Shown in pieces: positions 5,567-7,029 of a DNA stretch of 7,029 nucleotides. This DNA comes from Candidatus Thorarchaeota archaeon (GTDB taxonomy: Archaea; Asgardarchaeota; Thorarchaeia; Thorarchaeales; Thorarchaeaceae). The stretch spans positions 1 through 7,029 of the forward strand of contig JAEOST010000681.1 of assembly GCA_016840245.1 (NCBI GenBank). The letters are read 5' to 3'. Each line of letters opens with the position of its first letter. Position 1 is the first letter of the stretch. The position numbers and the translations under genes were made by a program. The notes under the pieces were generated by a model, which saw only the letters and a program-made list of their open reading frames with translations, was not told the DNA's origin and searched no databases.

Positions 5567-6880
5567 CTACATCAGTTCGGTACTTGCGGTTGTATCTATC
5601 TTCTTCAAATAACTATACGACCGTATTAGGATCAGAATTCCGACGAATATCATCACCAGTGCTGCAACGAAACTTCCGCGATATGCGTCTGCATTTGTAT
5701 GCCCCTGACCTATCAGGAAATCAGCAACAGGTCCTGCAACCAAAGTAGCTGCTATCCCCCAACTAAGGAAGAACGTTGCGTTATAGTATGAGAAGAGTCG
5801 TCCTCGATACTCTTCAGGTGCGATTCTTGCAACAATAGAATAACTAGAGGCGTCTATGATGACATGAGAAGCACCAATGAGAAATGATGAGATAAGAACA
5901 AGTACGAAAGTTGGAGCAAATATGAGCCAAGAGATTGCAAAATATGACAATGCAACTCCATATACAAGGAATTTGTTATCATCAGATTTAGCTATAACTG
6001 AGCCTATCAATGCACCCATAATCATAGAAGCGATACTACCAACATTGCTGTAAAGAGCAATATCCGCACCAGACGCAATAAATCCTGTAGGATCTTCCAG
6101 AAAGAGGCTAGTGATAATCGCAATTGAGTTTCTACCAAAATTGATGAAGATTAAAGCAAGAATGAAGACTAGAAATGCTTCACGTAGCTCGGCTGGAAGG
6201 TCTCCTAGCGAATGATTATCTGAGGATGCTCTTTCTTCTGAATCCTGAGTGCCGTGCTCCTTGTGTATGCGAATTGCGAAATAGACGATGAAGCTCGAGA
6301 GTATCATGATAATTGCAGCGATATAGAAGATGCTTCCACTGCTGAAACCAATGCCACCATCATAGAGAAAACCTCCAAGGAACGCACCCACAAGCCCGCC
6401 AGATCCACCAATAATTGAGAACTGTCCCATGATTTTCTTTCGCTCATCATCATCGGTCAACTCAGAGATTAATGCGGACCATCCAACATTGGACATGCTC
6501 CAGAAGACCTCTATTATACCTAAACTGAATATTATCAGATAACCAGCAGCGATTAACTGATTTCCTCCAAGGAAGAATGTGTACCCAAACACCATGAAGA
6601 TGTGACCCACTCCAGCAAGAAACTCACCATAAACAACGAATCTCGTAGGTCGTCCGTATTTATCCAGTAAATTTCCCCAAAGGGCGGACTGAGTCAATAC
6701 ATTAGCGATCATTCCCACTGTAGCCATCAACGTTACTTCGATGGTCGAGAGACCCAAAGATTTCAGGTAGATTGACAAGAATGTGTAAACGATAGATCTT
6801 CGAAAGAAGGTTAGAAACTGAAAGGTGGAGAGTCCAGTGAATTCACTTCCTTTGAGGCGAGAGTAATCGAGGAATGTCAA
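5567..6880 (-). CDS. major facilitator superfamily (MFS) transporter
   Basis: This 437-residue polytopic membrane protein looks like a complete 12-helix MFS permease, a secondary carrier driven by ion or substrate gradients. The first six hydrophobic segments fall between about residues 18 and 203, and the second six between about 233 and 421. A hydrophilic, acidic cytoplasmic loop separates them (about 204-232). The loop between helices 2 and 3 has the MFS signature GNLLDKYGRP (69-78), with D73 and R77. GGSGGLVGAFLGG (158-170) is a glycine-rich helix 5 like those of drug and sugar MFS members, and PEEYRGRLFS (355-364) is the matching loop in the second half. The substrate cannot be told; drug/efflux and sugar carriers both fit. 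The start is TTG at 6880: no ATG or GTG lies between it and the in-frame stop at 6905-6907, and starting at the first internal Met (52) would remove helix 1. No Shine-Dalgarno site is visible, which fits leaderless translation. Confidence 0.9.
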   Translation of the reverse strand: MTFLDYSRLKGSEFTGLSTFQFLTFFRRSIVYTFLSIYLKSLGLSTIEVTLMATVGMIANVLTQSALWGNLLDKYGRPTRFVVYGEFLAGVGHIFMVFGYTFFLGGNQLIAAGYLIIFSLGIIEVFWSMSNVGWSALISELTDDDERKKIMGQFSIIGGSGGLVGAFLGGFLYDGGIGFSSGSIFYIAAIIMILSSFIVYFAIRIHKEHGTQDSEERASSDNHSLGDLPAELREAFLVFILALIFINFGRNSIAIITSLFLEDPTGFIASGADIALYSNVGSIASMIMGALIGSVIAKSDDNKFLVYGVALSYFAISWLIFAPTFVLVLISSFLIGASHVIIDASSYSIVARIAPEEYRGRLFSYYNATFFLSWGIAATLVAGPVADFLIGQGHTNADAYRGSFVAALVMIFVGILILIRSYSYLKKIDTTASTELM

Positions 6881-6903
6881 TTTAGTCGTCGGGTTCGACC
6901 TGT

Positions 6904-6911
6904 CTTAAAAA
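6904..6911 (-). promoter_or_regulatory. TATA-like box placing transcription start at the transporter's TTG
   Basis: The minus strand reads TTTTTAAG, centred about 27 bases upstream of the TTG start. Archaeal initiation usually falls about 25-27 bases beyond the TATA centre, so the mRNA would begin at or next to the start codon. A leaderless transcript would explain the missing ribosome site. Another A/T-rich candidate, TTATATCC, lies further upstream near 6935-6942. Confidence 0.4.
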
Positions 6912-6948
6912 CCATTTTCTGCAACATAAAGTGTGGATATAATAGAAG

Positions 6949-6974
6949 GGACAGGAACCCGAAGACCCCTGTCC
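6949..6974. repeat. perfect 7-base inverted repeat
   Basis: GGACAGG (6949-6955) and CCTGTCC (6968-6974) are perfect complements around a 12-base loop. A run of seven T follows on the plus strand at 6989-6995, 14 bases past the stem. It could be a hairpin of a rightward transcript, an operator upstream of the leftward transporter gene, or chance. The surrounding 6912-7029 contains no gene I can support. Confidence 0.35.
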
Positions 6975-6997
6975 ATCGCTGTGTCTACTTTTTTTGT

Positions 6998-7016
6998 CAA
7001 CCTGTAAACTAGGTTG
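6998..7016. repeat. 6-base inverted repeat with 7-base loop at the right edge
   Basis: CAACCT (6998-7003) and AGGTTG (7011-7016) flank the loop GTAAACT. The size recalls a tRNA anticodon arm, but the rest of a tRNA is absent. With the neighbouring 7-base repeat it makes two small dyad elements in the last 80 bases; the function is unknown. Confidence 0.3.
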
Positions 7017-7029
7017 TAGAGATGCCCAG

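Noticed and set aside
6998..7016. Possible tRNA anticodon arm (short stem, seven-base loop)
   Set aside because: The loop would place C at position 37 and an AAA anticodon on the plus strand, and lacks T33 on the minus strand; no D arm, T arm or acceptor stem is visible.
7022..7029. ATG at the right edge as the start of a rightward gene
   Set aside because: Only two codons fit in the window, so coding cannot be tested, although an upstream TATAAT-like string makes it possible.
1..7029. CRISPR array, insertion sequence, toxin-antitoxin or defence cluster
   Set aside because: There are no regularly spaced repeats, transposase or integrase, terminal inverted repeats, or small paired toxin-like genes; the intact genes are housekeeping, transport and surface proteins.

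Overview
This window looks like ordinary chromosomal DNA from an archaeon of moderate GC content. The evidence is an archaeal/eukaryal-type Trm11-family RNA methyltransferase, a protein with a longin-like N-terminal fold, TTG start codons, A/T-rich TATA-like boxes about 25-30 bases before starts, and a sequon-rich surface protein held by a C-terminal anchor. A longin-like protein beside an archaeal arylsulfotransferase-like protein suggests the Asgard group, possibly Thorarchaeia. That placement is an inference from gene content, not from a marker gene.

Layout. The left edge (2-1219, +) carries most of a THUMP/Trm11-type methyltransferase whose N-terminal domain lies outside the window. It converges on a gene at 1216-2061 (-) for an unrecognised protein with a longin-like N-terminus; the two stop codons overlap by four bases. 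A 214-base divergent spacer leads to a complete Cys/Met-metabolism PLP enzyme (2276-3466, +). Just behind it, 3488-3779 (+) is a glycosidase gene remnant: about 55 codons of an MGH1/GH63-like N-terminus abut about 40 codons of the matching C-terminus in another frame, and the catalytic core is missing. The right half holds two leftward genes, each with its own promoter-like sequence: a membrane-anchored arylsulfotransferase-like surface protein (3839-5464) and a 12-helix MFS transporter (5567-6880). The last about 150 bases are non-coding and contain two small inverted repeats and a T-run.

How the genes relate. The intact genes do not form one pathway or a clear multi-gene system. They cover tRNA modification, a possible trafficking or GTPase-associated protein, sulfur amino acid metabolism, surface sulfate-ester chemistry and solute transport. 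The transporter and the glycosidase remnant could be leftovers of a sugar-use locus, but this is speculative. I see no CRISPR array, insertion sequence, tRNA or rRNA. The items most worth following up are the decayed glycosidase, the longin-like protein, the altered catalytic motif of the methyltransferase and the anchored arylsulfotransferase-like protein.
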